Made by a program: the position numbers and the translations under genes
Shown here: positions 16,743-25,439 of the stretch, piece after piece
Layout of the letters: each line of letters begins with the position of its first letter
How positions within the stretch are numbered: the first letter of the stretch is position 1
From: an uncultured Lachnospiraceae bacterium
GTDB taxonomy: Bacteria > Bacillota > Clostridia > Lachnospirales > Lachnospiraceae
Reading direction: 5' to 3'
DNA length: 52,588 nt
NCBI GenBank assembly: GCA_910585995.1
Contig: CAJUGG010000035.1
Span: 1-52,588 of the forward strand
The notes under the pieces: generated by a model
What the model was told of the DNA's origin: nothing
The model's input: only the letters and a program-made list of their open reading frames with translations
The model's database searches: none

Positions 16743-17736
16743 GATCCATTTCCTCCTTTGCCAGCCGATTTACACAGTTTGAAAATGATATGTACTCCGG
16801 ACAGATATCATCACAGCGTCCGCAGCCCACGCACATAGGATAGCCAAAACGTTTTTCAAAATCGTAGATCTTATGCATCACCTTAAAACGAAGTCTCTCT
16901 CCCTGTGTCTTACGATAACTGTGACCGCCTGCCATATCTGTATATCCGTCCACCTGGCAAGAAGCCCACACACGCCGTCTCTCTCCCACTCTCTCATTGT
17001 CCTTATAGAAAATATCCTGCATGGTAAAACAAGTACACGTCGGACAGGCAAAATTACAGCGCCCGCAGCCAATACAGCGATCTCCATATTCTTTCCAGAT
17101 CCCGTTGGCAAAGCTCTCATTGGACAGATTCTTAGGAAGCGTTACCTTCTCCTGATTCTCTGTCACATAATCCGGTACAACCTCTCTCTCTTTTCCTCCT
17201 GTCACCAGGCTCTTTAAACCCTCTTCCCGGATATCCGCATACACCACATCCTGCGCCACCTTCAGATACGCGTCATACTGCTCGGCCCGATTGGTTCCCA
17301 TACTGACGCAAAAACCAGACGCACAAGTCATCTCACAGCCCATCAGGATAAATTTTGCCCGCTCTCTCACCCTCGCATAATAAAAATCCTCATATCCATT
17401 TTTCAGATAGATCTCATCCAACCTCTGCACTGCACACAGATCACAGGATCGAAGGAAGATCAAAAGATCCCTCTGCGGCCCTTTGGGCACCGTCGTCTCA
17501 TCCTCTGTAAAATAAAACAACGTCTCATGAATCGCAAGCAGCACCTCCTTAAAAGAATAATCCGATTTTCTGTCCCAGACGATCTCGTCCAAGGAAGTCA
17601 CTTTTCCATAACGGACAATATCCGTATCCGAAAAGCAGCCTTCCCCTTCCATCAATTTCGGCGCAAACACATCATAATTCCGCGTCCATTCTCCAAATAT
17701 GCGTTCTGCCTCTGCCCTTGTGAATTGGTATCCCAT
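16732..17736 (-). CDS. asrA: Anaerobic sulfite reductase subunit A
   Basis: A 334-residue iron-sulfur subunit. Two 4Fe-4S binding sites are seen at the C-terminal half, CIGCGRCNFACPTCTC and CVGCGRCDDICPEY; the N-terminal half contains conserved cysteines in SCDLCAVQRLD and GCEMTCASGFC, which resemble hydrogenase/heterodisulfide-reductase beta-type proteins. It is the electron-relay subunit of AsrABC. It is the first gene of the operon, preceded by GAAAGGAG and by a Crp-type palindrome centred 41-42 bp before the inferred transcription start. Confidence 0.95.
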   Translation of the reverse strand: MGYQFTRAEAERIFGEWTRNYDVFAPKLMEGEGCFSDTDIVRYGKVTSLDEIVWDRKSDYSFKEVLLAIHETLFYFTEDETTVPKGPQRDLLIFLRSCDLCAVQRLDEIYLKNGYEDFYYARVRERAKFILMGCEMTCASGFCVSMGTNRAEQYDAYLKVAQDVVYADIREEGLKSLVTGGKEREVVPDYVTENQEKVTLPKNLSNESFANGIWKEYGDRCIGCGRCNFACPTCTCFTMQDIFYKDNERVGERRRVWASCQVDGYTDMAGGHSYRKTQGERLRFKVMHKIYDFEKRFGYPMCVGCGRCDDICPEYISFSNCVNRLAKEEMDHEK

Positions 17737-17771
17737 AGCGACTCCTTTCTATGTCAAATACTGTTGTCCCA

Positions 17772-17818
17772 ATTCTACCAACAAACACCAAAAAATTCCG
17801 TGACAAGCGTCACGGAAT
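17772..17818 (-). promoter_or_regulatory. asrABC promoter with Crp-type operator
   Basis: On the minus strand the palindrome ATTCCGTGAC-AAGC-GTCACGGAAT (17818-17795) contains GTGA-N6-TCAC, the spacing bound by Crp-family dimers. A TAGAAT -10 box lies at 17777-17772 without a clear -35. The inferred start near 17765 puts the palindrome centre at about -41.5, a class II activator position. The nearby regulator has a Crp-type recognition helix. Confidence 0.6.
17790..17818 (-). terminator. Terminator of the Crp-family gene (same palindrome)
   Basis: The same 10-bp perfect stem with a 4-nt loop is followed on the minus strand by six T residues, 12 bp after the regulator stop codon. It can serve as a Rho-independent terminator as well as an operator. 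Confidence 0.65.
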
Positions 17819-17830
17819 CCCATATTTTTT

Positions 17831-18529
17831 CTATTTTTCAATCTTTCCCGTCTTATAAAATGCTGCCATCCCCTGCGGATTGGTAATCACAATCCTCTTT
17901 TTTCTCATCTTAATCAACCCATGTCCCGCCAGCACCGTACAAAGCCTAGAAGCCGTCTCTCTCGGCGTCCCCAAAATATCCGCCAAAAACGTCACTGGCA
18001 TATTCAGGTCAATCTCAATCCCATCCTCCCTCTTCACCCCAAAATCCCTGGACAGCTTCCAAAGCTTTGCCGCTAACTTCCGCTCCAGCCCAATACTCCC
18101 AAGCGTATTCTTCAGTTGATGACAAAGCCTCCACATCTTCCACTCCTGCATCACAAGCACCGCTTTCGCCAGCCCAAAATCCTCCCCCATCCGCCCCAAA
18201 AACGTCGCCGAAGAGATCACCAGCACCCTGCTCTTATCAATCATTTCACAATAACAAGAAGAATCCCTCGAATTTTCCACATGCTCATTCAAGAGAATCC
18301 CGCTCCCAAAGATAAATATAATCTTCCTGCGCCCCTCATGGGTCAAATTATAGATCATCGACTTCCCCGTCAGTTGAATATACACCCAAGCCGGCCTCTC
18401 CCCCGCCCGAAAGATCACACACCCCTTCTCAAACTCCTCCACTCTCCCCTCCTCCCACAAAAAATCCAGCGTCTCCCGCGAAATCCCCTGAAAAAACCGT
18501 CCCTCTAAAAGTCCCCTTTTCCCCTTCAT
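17831..18529 (-). CDS. Crp/Fnr family transcriptional regulator of asrABC
   Basis: A 232-residue regulator with an N-terminal cyclic-nucleotide-binding-like beta barrel (about residues 10-120) and a C-terminal winged helix (150-225). The recognition helix has PRETASR, which keeps the Arg-Glu-Thr-x-x-Arg pattern that lets Crp read GTGA half-sites. The N-terminal cysteine cluster of Fnr is absent, so it does not look like a classic oxygen-sensing Fe-S Fnr; the ligand is unknown. The start at 18529 follows GGGGGA at 6 nt; an upstream ATG at 18553 has no such site. It lies 94 bp upstream of asrA and probably controls it. Confidence 0.85.
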   Translation of the reverse strand: MKGKRGLLEGRFFQGISRETLDFLWEEGRVEEFEKGCVIFRAGERPAWVYIQLTGKSMIYNLTHEGRRKIIFIFGSGILLNEHVENSRDSSCYCEMIDKSRVLVISSATFLGRMGEDFGLAKAVLVMQEWKMWRLCHQLKNTLGSIGLERKLAAKLWKLSRDFGVKREDGIEIDLNMPVTFLADILGTPRETASRLCTVLAGHGLIKMRKKRIVITNPQGMAAFYKTGKIEK

Positions 18530-18620
18530 CCTAATCCCCCAAAAACCCATCATCTACTAATCAATCCCTACCCCCACAGTATACCCTCATCTCCCCCCAC
18601 AAGCAACCCCCTATCCCCCT

Positions 18621-18707
18621 CCAACGCCCTACACTCTCAATGCCAACACAACCTCTGTACCATCCACCCGCAGCTTCCCACCCCAACGCCCTACGCTCTC
18701 AGGGCCA
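18621..18707. repeat. Direct repeat next to inverted element copy 2
   Basis: The 25-bp segments at 18621-18645 and 18683-18707 both begin CCAACGCCCTAC and differ at about four positions. They are 62 bp apart, and the second runs into the left arm of inverted-repeat copy 2. On the minus strand each would read as the last codons and stop of a protein (ALRV-stop and ALRA-stop), so this may be a duplicated gene end. No intact gene is present here. Confidence 0.6.
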
Positions 18708-18894
18708 GCCGCAAAAGGGGGCTTGGGAGGATCGCACAAAGAGTGCTGTGTAGATTGGAGCGGACAGTCAGTGATATTTGTATGAGCCAAGCGGACACCC
18801 TTGTCCGATTGGAGCATACAAATGTTGCCGACTGTCCGATACACTCTATGCAGACCTTTGTCGATCCTCCCAAGCCCTCTTTTGCGGCTGGCCC
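18702..18894 (+). repeat. Long inverted-repeat element, copy 2 (full length, 193 bp)
   Basis: The outer arms (GGGCCAGCCGCAAAAG... and ...CTTTTGCGGCTGGCCC) pair over about 38 bp. Inside are the 27-nt left core (18741-18767) and 24-nt right core (18832-18855), both identical to copy 3. The centre forms nested stems ATTTGTATG/CATACAAAT, CCAA/TTGG and GGACA/TGTCC. The single substitution in the outer arm is G.U if the plus strand is transcribed. Strand is given as the orientation in which wobble pairs form. It lies between the CwlD-like amidase and the Crp gene; with the direct repeats it fills a 376-bp gene-free gap. Confidence 0.88.
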
Positions 18895-18905
18895 GTCCTC
18901 TTTTT

Positions 18906-19697
18906 TCACTCCTTCGCCTGCATCTCCTCCTCCAGCATCCTGCGCACCCCCTCCGCAATCCGCCCTGCCACCATCTCCTGATACTTTTCCTCTGCCATCT
19001 TCCCCCGCTCATCCGCATTGGAAAGATACCCCATCTCTACCAGAACTGCCGGCATCTGCGTCCTACAAAGCACTCGAAAATTCGCCGTTCTCGTCCCGCG
19101 GTTCACAATCTGCTCCTCTTCCTCCACTGCCTGCACCACCAGATTCGCCAGCTTCTCACCCTCAGCGCTGTCTTCCCGGTAATAACACTCCAGTCCCTGC
19201 ACCCCCGCATCATCCTCGCAGTAATTACAATGCAGACTCACGAACAGATCCGCCTCATTCTCATTGGCAAATGCCGCCCGCTCTTCCAGTCCGATCTTCG
19301 TGTCATCCTCTCTGGTGAAGATCACCGTCGTCTCTTCATCCTGAAGCAGCTCTGCCAGCTTTTTCACCACCGCAAGATTAATATCCTTCTCCAAGACCTC
19401 TCCCCCGCTGGTGCCCTGATCCCCGCCTCCGTGTCCGGCGTCCAGCACCACCAGCTTCGTTCCAGGCTCCCGCTCCTTAGGCTCTAACACCTTGGCCCCC
19501 TGAAACGTCTCCTCTGTATCCGTCAGACGCCCCCACACAAAACGTCCGCCCTGTATCACCAAAAAGCAGAGCAACAGCAACACCGACAATACCAAAATAC
19601 GTGCAATCCACGCCTCTACCATCCGCTCTAAGCGTCTCCTCTTTTTTCTTCTGCTTACCTTATCCCTTCTTTGCCTTCTCTCCATAGATCGATCCAT
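18906..19697 (-). CDS. N-acetylmuramoyl-L-alanine amidase, CwlD-like
   Basis: A 263-residue membrane-anchored amidase. A very basic N-terminus (RRQRRDK, RRKKRRR) precedes one transmembrane helix (about residues 33-52), a short linker, and an Amidase_3 domain. The domain shows zinc ligands in LDAGHGGGDQG and SLHCNYC, and catalytic Glu in AVLVEMGYLSN. The architecture matches CwlD, which makes muramic lactam in the spore cortex, though a vegetative wall role is possible. The start is uncertain: ATG 19697 is taken, but its ribosome binding site is poor, and an upstream TTG at 19742 or ATG at 19685 are alternatives. Confidence 0.82.
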   Translation of the reverse strand: MDRSMERRQRRDKVSRRKKRRRLERMVEAWIARILVLSVLLLLCFLVIQGGRFVWGRLTDTEETFQGAKVLEPKEREPGTKLVVLDAGHGGGDQGTSGGEVLEKDINLAVVKKLAELLQDEETTVIFTREDDTKIGLEERAAFANENEADLFVSLHCNYCEDDAGVQGLECYYREDSAEGEKLANLVVQAVEEEEQIVNRGTRTANFRVLCRTQMPAVLVEMGYLSNADERGKMAEEKYQEMVAGRIAEGVRRMLEEEMQAKE

Positions 19698-19796
19698 CCC
19701 ACTCTGTTCAGTCTTTCTATGACATTGTACAACAAAATGCAACAGATTTTTTCTTAATTTTTATTAAGAATTAAAGAAGATGCTGGAAGATTTTTC

Positions 19797-22700
19797 CTAG
19801 CTAGTCACCTTCTCCAACAGCGCTTTATAACTGTCCACCACATCATACACCACATGGTCGCCTGAGATGGCTTTGAAATGTTCTCTGGCACAGTGAATCT
19901 TCGATTGTTCTATCAACCGAATCTGCATGGAACTCATAGAGCCTTTTGTCTCTGCCACAAAACATATGTGCTTGACACTTCCCTTATAAAAAGCGATGGC
20001 CCAGTCCGGGTTATAATGGCCGACTGGAGTCGCGATATAGAATCCATTTGGCAGTTTTACATAGACCGCCACATGAGTGTCGATGTCAAGTTCAGCGGCA
20101 AAATCACGCTCTCCGGCGGAGTCATAGACGATATGGTCATACAGATGCTTTTTGGCCTTCATCGCGTTTACGCCAAGCCTGCCCTTGATGGCTGGTGCGG
20201 TAAAAATCTCTGTACTATAGCGCTCATCCAAAACATCATACGTAATATGTTCTATCACTGCCGTCGCCTTTTCATCGTTGATAAGGGCAGCAGCTTTGGC
20301 AATAAACTCTTCCGGATTGTCCTTAAACTGATCAAATACCGCGGGCTGGATACCTTTTAAAATAGCAACCAGAGCTTTGCGTGTCAACCCGGTCTCATCC
20401 ACCAGTTTTCCGATCAAATCATATTTTACATTGGAATTTGCCGTCAGGTTCACACCATAGCTGTTGGATTCTTCTTTTATGAAAGAAGCGCCAGAAAGCA
20501 GTTCCTCTTTGGAATTGATTGCTGTCATTGTACCAGTCTCTACCTGAACATATATCCTGGAAGCACGCAGTCTGTCATCTAGGGCGGCAATCGCTTTTTG
20601 AATCAGCTCATTGGTATCAAAATCTACCACATAGACAGATTTCGCATTGATCCTTGACCACAACTCCTGAAACTCTGGCATAGACAACTTGTCCTTATCG
20701 ATCTGCAATTCTACATTGTTGCTGCGGGCATTCTCCGGCTGCATACTGCGGACATCATAGACGGAATCTATGATTGCAAGCACTGAGGAAGCAAAGTCCG
20801 CCACTTTCTCTGTCACCTTCCTTTCACCACTAGCCTTGTCTTCGTAATATTTGTCAGTCAGTGCACCCTTATGGTCGATATAGCGATTGATGATCATATC
20901 GTAGTGAATGGCAGAGGCCGTATCCTGGTCAATGACCTGCTCATTGCCCTGCTCATCTCTTATGATCTTACCAACAAACAGTTCAGCCGTAACCGCGCGG
21001 GGACGGTCAGCGACTGCTTCAGCGATCTCTGTCTGCAGGCCCTTGGCAAAAGAATCATAGCTTTCGCTGGCAATGACCGTAAGGATATTGATGTTATGCA
21101 CATCATCCCCCAGTACCTGGGTATCCATCCTTTCCCCGCTCTGATTGACGCAGAGCCGCAGACCACGCCCGACTTCCTGGCGCTTACGGACATCGCTGCT
21201 GCTCTGCTTCAGTGTACAGATCTGAAACACATTGGGATTGTCCCATCCTTCCCGCAGAGCAGAATGAGAGAAGATAAACCGGACAGGAGAATGTAGCGGA
21301 TCACGCTCAAGCAGCAATTCCTTATTTTTCATAATCAGCTCATAAGCGCTCACATCGTCAGAAGTCGTCTCCTTACGGCCAACCTTGGAATTGACCATAT
21401 TGCCCTTTTTGTCCACCGAAAAATAACCAGAATGAGTCCTGACCGCAGGGATGGACTGCAAATAGTTCAGATACTCCTTATCTTCGGCAGCAAGCTGCAT
21501 ACTGTTTACAATATCTTCATATTCTTCCTCAAACATGGCGGCATATCTGCCATTGACCGGCTGGCCTGCGGCATCATATTTCCGATAACCTGCCACCTCA
21601 TCGATAAAAAACAACGAGAGAACCTTGATGCCCTTGTAAAACAATTGATGTTCCCGTTGAATATGTGTAAGTATCGTTTCCCGTATCTGGATCCGGCGCA
21701 GCTGATCCTCATCCACCGCTCCTAAGACATCTCCGGCAAAGATCTTGATCCCATTTAAAAATTCCACACTATCCTCACGCCCATCGATCTGCTTGACCAC
21801 AAAACCATCTCTGTATTCTTCCAGTTCTCTGGAAAGATCATATAGATTATCGCCGATATGAACTATACGACTCTTCTTCTTTGGCGCACCACCGACCATC
21901 TTTACTTCAAACTGCAAAGTGGCAGTCGGATCACTTTTTGACAGGTTGATGCTTTCCAGATAGAGATAACTGTCCGTAGCCGTACTTCCTGATTCGGTGA
22001 TGCCTTTTACCGCAATCTTCTTGACCAGCCGCCGGTTATAGGCCTCCATAGCATCCAGACGAAATACCATATTGTAGATGCTGTCACTTTTATGGGTAGC
22101 CGAATAACGTAGAGTCAGCAGCGGATGAAATTCTTTCAATCGCTCCTTGGTCTGCTTCCCCTCCACCGACTGCGGCTCGTCGATCACCAGGATCGGATTG
22201 GTCCTTGCAATGATATCAATAGGCCGGCGGGAGCGAAACTCATCCAGCCTCATATAAATCCGGCGGGCATCTTTTCCCTTGGCATTAAATGCCTGGGAGT
22301 TGATAATCATTACATTGACAGAGTTATCCGATGCAAAGCGGTCGATCTCCGACAACTGGGCAGAATTGTAGATAAAAAAACGAATTTTCTTCCCGTACTC
22401 CTCTGCAAAATGCTCCTGGGTCATCTTAAAAGATTTATACACACCCTCTCGGATTGCCACACTGGGCACAACAACAATAAACTTGCTCCAGCCATAATGC
22501 TTGTTCAGCTCGAACATCGTCTTGATATAAGTATAAGTCTTGCCCACACCTGTTTCCATCTCAATCGTAAGGTTGTAGCCGCCTCCCTGCCTCTCCAGCT
22601 TATCCGATGGTCTGATCTGATGGAGACGCTGAACTCTGTTCAGCTGCTCTAATATCCGCTGATCCGAAAGCCCCGGAACAATCCTCTGATTGCCAAACCC

Positions 22701-22856
22701 AGTAAAATCCCGTTCCTCGTTGATGCCGATCTGATAACTGCCGCTTCCTCTGTCCATCTGATAAGCAGGAGTCAAATACGGCTGTCCCGCAAAGACATCC
22801 ACAACAGCCCTGGCAGCATCCTCCTGGAATTTTTGGTGCCTGTACTGTATTTTCAT
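19797..22856 (-). CDS. Type III restriction enzyme Res subunit (orphan)
   Basis: A 1019-residue helicase-nuclease. Helicase motif I is ETGVGKT (residues 101-107), motif II is VIDEPQ (the DEPQ variant typical of type III Res), motif III is LRYSATH and motif VI is QEVGRGLRLC. Near the C-terminus NPDWAIAF...FVAETKGSM has the PD...ExK pattern of the nuclease site. Res normally cuts DNA only as a complex with the Mod methyltransferase, whose gene usually sits just upstream. Here the upstream neighbour, 26 bp away, is an unrelated kinase gene, and no methyltransferase is in the window. The gene looks intact. A different helicase role is possible. Confidence 0.9.
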   Translation of the reverse strand: MKIQYRHQKFQEDAARAVVDVFAGQPYLTPAYQMDRGSGSYQIGINEERDFTGFGNQRIVPGLSDQRILEQLNRVQRLHQIRPSDKLERQGGGYNLTIEMETGVGKTYTYIKTMFELNKHYGWSKFIVVVPSVAIREGVYKSFKMTQEHFAEEYGKKIRFFIYNSAQLSEIDRFASDNSVNVMIINSQAFNAKGKDARRIYMRLDEFRSRRPIDIIARTNPILVIDEPQSVEGKQTKERLKEFHPLLTLRYSATHKSDSIYNMVFRLDAMEAYNRRLVKKIAVKGITESGSTATDSYLYLESINLSKSDPTATLQFEVKMVGGAPKKKSRIVHIGDNLYDLSRELEEYRDGFVVKQIDGREDSVEFLNGIKIFAGDVLGAVDEDQLRRIQIRETILTHIQREHQLFYKGIKVLSLFFIDEVAGYRKYDAAGQPVNGRYAAMFEEEYEDIVNSMQLAAEDKEYLNYLQSIPAVRTHSGYFSVDKKGNMVNSKVGRKETTSDDVSAYELIMKNKELLLERDPLHSPVRFIFSHSALREGWDNPNVFQICTLKQSSSDVRKRQEVGRGLRLCVNQSGERMDTQVLGDDVHNINILTVIASESYDSFAKGLQTEIAEAVADRPRAVTAELFVGKIIRDEQGNEQVIDQDTASAIHYDMIINRYIDHKGALTDKYYEDKASGERKVTEKVADFASSVLAIIDSVYDVRSMQPENARSNNVELQIDKDKLSMPEFQELWSRINAKSVYVVDFDTNELIQKAIAALDDRLRASRIYVQVETGTMTAINSKEELLSGASFIKEESNSYGVNLTANSNVKYDLIGKLVDETGLTRKALVAILKGIQPAVFDQFKDNPEEFIAKAAALINDEKATAVIEHITYDVLDERYSTEIFTAPAIKGRLGVNAMKAKKHLYDHIVYDSAGERDFAAELDIDTHVAVYVKLPNGFYIATPVGHYNPDWAIAFYKGSVKHICFVAETKGSMSSMQIRLIEQSKIHCAREHFKAISGDHVVYDVVDSYKALLEKVTS

Positions 22857-22882
22857 GACTCCTTACCTCCTGTTCTAAAACC

Positions 22883-24313
22883 TCACTCCCCCATCAACAC
22901 CTCCGCTGCCTCCCGAAGAGTCTCTGCCTCTCCTACATTCCCTGGAAAGATGACGTAGGGGATCTGGGGGAAGCGGCTTTCTTCTCCGGTCTGCCATACG
23001 GGGATTCCTGGGCAGATCTGGCCCATGACGGTGGCGCGTTTTACCCGGAGGGCTTTGGTTCCGACATCGCTGGAGGTGATGCCGCCTTTGGCGATGACAA
23101 AGCTTGGCGTTACGGTGAGCGTTCCCACCAGGGACTGTACGGCGTCTGAGATCTTTACGGAACGAAGCAGTGCCGCTTCTTTTGTATCATTTTCCATAAC
23201 CATTAGTTTTCTTTTGGTGTATGCTACGGCGGTCTGTCCGGAGGCAATGATCTCTTCTATCTTTTTTATGACTCGTCTTGTCTCTTGTGCAAAGGCACTC
23301 TCATCAAGCACCAGATCGGAATCAAAGGCAATACTGACCACTCCATCAAGCTTCAGCAATTCTTCTAACTGCTGCGTGGTCTTCTGGGTATGGGAACCGA
23401 CTACGATCACGCCTCCATTTGGGGATTGCTTCACTATCATCTGTGCTCTGGTCAGCAGAGGCTGTGTACAGATGCCTCCCATCTCTTTCACCAGTGCTGC
23501 CGCCGTACGGAAGATAAAATGTCTTCCTCTTGCCATGGCGCGATAGAGCGCGGCGCTGACAATCTTCACATCGGTATAGTCAACCGCGTTGACGATCACT
23601 TTTTGAAAATCTTTGACTGCACACAGTTGTTCAGTGATCTTGTCCAATCTGAGAGCGCGGATATCTGTAAGGGTGATACACACCACATCTTCGGCCCGGT
23701 ATGCCCCCTTCGTCTTCTCTTCTACATAAGCGCAGAGGTCTGAATGAGCATATCCAAAAGTCTTGTCTTTGGCAAACTCTGTCTGTGCTGCCGGGACCAG
23801 GTCTTCTCCATACCGCACATAATGGGTATTTTCTAAGGTCAGACGCCCGCCCTCCAAAAAAAACGGGCAGATGATCTCACCATCTATGGAGATTCCCAGT
23901 CCCGCTTCTAGTCCTTCCTTTAATAACTGTGTCTCCAGGGGATAATGTCCTCTCAAGGTAGAATCGCTTCTGCTCATGAGGATCACTTCCCGCCCGGTCT
24001 CCTTTGCCACCTTAGACACCGCATCCGCGATCTCTTTATGCACCACTTCTGTCTGTCCGGCTGTAAATCCTCTGGAATTGGTCAGGATATAAAACAGGCG
24101 GTTTTCCTCTGCAAATCCGCTGCGGATGCTTTCCTCGGTCCAGTCTGTGTAGACGGACACATCATGTACCGTCTGCACACCGGTAGGGTCATCATCTAAT
24201 ACGACAATTTTCTGGCTGCTTTTTTGAAGTTCCTGCTGCAGGATCTCTTCTGCGACCGTCTCCTCCACTTTCGGATAATTGTTTAAAATATCGATACTGA
24301 TTGTTGTCTCCAT
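22883..24313 (-). CDS. Four-carbon acid sugar kinase family protein (DUF1537)
   Basis: A 476-residue ATP-dependent kinase of the DUF1537 family, which phosphorylates acid sugars such as D-threonate, D-erythronate or 3-oxo-tetronate. The N-terminal domain has VVLDDDPTGVQTVHDV and SRSDSTLRGHYPLE (substrate site); the C-terminal nucleotide domain has VIAKGGITSSDVG and the PGNVGEAETL end. Such genes usually sit with a PdxA2-type dehydrogenase or an aldolase, neither of which is here. It lies 21 bp after a DUF3786 gene and 26 bp before res. The substrate cannot be assigned. Confidence 0.88.
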   Translation of the reverse strand: METTISIDILNNYPKVEETVAEEILQQELQKSSQKIVVLDDDPTGVQTVHDVSVYTDWTEESIRSGFAEENRLFYILTNSRGFTAGQTEVVHKEIADAVSKVAKETGREVILMSRSDSTLRGHYPLETQLLKEGLEAGLGISIDGEIICPFFLEGGRLTLENTHYVRYGEDLVPAAQTEFAKDKTFGYAHSDLCAYVEEKTKGAYRAEDVVCITLTDIRALRLDKITEQLCAVKDFQKVIVNAVDYTDVKIVSAALYRAMARGRHFIFRTAAALVKEMGGICTQPLLTRAQMIVKQSPNGGVIVVGSHTQKTTQQLEELLKLDGVVSIAFDSDLVLDESAFAQETRRVIKKIEEIIASGQTAVAYTKRKLMVMENDTKEAALLRSVKISDAVQSLVGTLTVTPSFVIAKGGITSSDVGTKALRVKRATVMGQICPGIPVWQTGEESRFPQIPYVIFPGNVGEAETLREAAEVLMGE

Positions 24314-24334
24314 CTCGCTCCCCCTTACATCCCC

Positions 24335-24973
24335 TTATAATCGTTCCAGCAGATCCGATATCATACAGCCTACGGTCTCATAGTGGACAAAGTCCGTGAT
24401 ACACTGATCCACCAACACCTGTGCCTGTGCCGGAAAATCTTCGTCCTGATCCCAGAACACCAGCCGCAGATGGATCCAGGGAAAGACTTCAAATTCATAG
24501 GCTGCGTCTCCGCTCTCTAGCGCTTTTCCGCCCGCCGCCAGACAAGCTTTATGAAGCTTCTCCACTTTTCCTGCATACTGCACTTCAAAAGGAGACAACA
24601 GCGGATCTTTTACCGCCGGATTGCGGCTGATGACTCCGTCAATGGTATGACTTGGCACCCATTTCCCAGAGACTACAGGCAGGTCTTTGGTATAATGAAG
24701 CAAGTGATAGACAGACATTGCTTCATTAAAGTACAGTTCGTCTGTCCACTCCTTTTCTTCCTGTTTTTCCAGCACGCCATCTTTTAGCCGCAGCCTGTAA
24801 GGTACTTGAAAATACGTCAGATACAGATACTCCTGATCTGCCTCAAGGTGCAGGATCCTTGCAATCCGCCCTGGATCATAGGCAGAAAATTCCTCTCTCC
24901 ACTGCTGACACACCACCTCATACTCCGAAAAATGCACGCCTCTGCTCTGAAAAGCATGATAATTTACGCTCAT
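24335..24973 (-). CDS. DUF3786 domain protein
   Basis: A 212-residue soluble protein that fits DUF3786, found in anaerobic bacteria and often near corrinoid or Fe-S proteins. Features seen are a central SVYHLLHYTKDLPVVSGKWV segment, which is the most family-like part, and an acidic C-terminal half with WIHLRLVFWDQDEDFPAQAQ. There are no membrane segments or obvious catalytic motifs. The function is unknown. It lies 10 bp after acyP and 21 bp before the DUF1537 kinase gene. Confidence 0.75.
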   Translation of the reverse strand: MSVNYHAFQSRGVHFSEYEVVCQQWREEFSAYDPGRIARILHLEADQEYLYLTYFQVPYRLRLKDGVLEKQEEKEWTDELYFNEAMSVYHLLHYTKDLPVVSGKWVPSHTIDGVISRNPAVKDPLLSPFEVQYAGKVEKLHKACLAAGGKALESGDAAYEFEVFPWIHLRLVFWDQDEDFPAQAQVLVDQCITDFVHYETVGCMISDLLERL

Positions 24974-24983
24974 AAAAACCTCC

Positions 24984-25253
24984 TTACCAGACCTCTTTAA
25001 AATCTCTCTCTTCTTCTAACGCAATCTTCACCTCATCCATCCGGCTGATCCGTACAAAGCGCTGCCTGTGCAAGTACAGTAGCAGATCATCGATCAACTC
25101 CGGTTCTCCCTGCACCTCCATCTCCACAGTGCCGTCCGTACAGTTGCGCACCCATCCAGTCAGACCTAAAAATTTTGCCTTATACGTAGCATGATACCGA
25201 AACCCCACGCCCTGTACTTTTCCATAAAATTGGATATGTTTTCTTATCCGCAT
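24984..25253 (-). CDS. acyP: Acylphosphatase
   Basis: An 89-residue acylphosphatase that hydrolyses carboxyl-phosphate bonds such as in acetyl phosphate or 1,3-bisphosphoglycerate. The active-site loop GKVQGVGFRYHATYKA holds the catalytic Arg, and LTGWVRNCTDGTVEMEVQGE holds the catalytic Asn, in the usual positions. It is the first gene of a four-gene run (acyP, DUF3786, DUF1537 kinase, res). A hairpin (GGG.CAAAA/TTTTG.CCC) lies in its leader. Confidence 0.95.
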   Translation of the reverse strand: MRIRKHIQFYGKVQGVGFRYHATYKAKFLGLTGWVRNCTDGTVEMEVQGEPELIDDLLLYLHRQRFVRISRMDEVKIALEEERDFKEVW

Positions 25254-25321
25254 ATTACTACTCCTATTCTATGATGTGGGGCAAAAGGTATTTTGACCCT
25301 GGCATCATCTGTTCCCTTTGA

Positions 25322-25359
25322 TTTATAAAAAAAATCCCAGGTCTGCCTGCCTGGGATTT
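25322..25359 (-). terminator. Terminator of tRNA-Val
   Basis: A perfect 10-bp stem AAATCCCAGG/CCTGGGATTT with an 8-nt loop is followed on the minus strand by a run of T residues, about 80 bp after the tRNA. Confidence 0.85.
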
Positions 25360-25439
25360 CTGCGTTACTTTTTAAAAACACATTGCTTTTTGCCTGTCGG
25401 CATGATAGCATATTCAATTTTCCATGATCCTATGCTGAG

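Noticed and set aside
18629..19018. 129-aa minus-strand ORF and several plus-strand ORFs at 18743-19487
   Set aside because: They read through the inverted repeat or opposite the CwlD-like amidase gene, are Arg- or Pro-rich, and lack ribosome binding sites.
23025..23546. Long plus-strand ORFs opposite the DUF1537 kinase, ClpA and AddA genes
   Set aside because: They are antisense shadows of well-supported genes with no family motifs.
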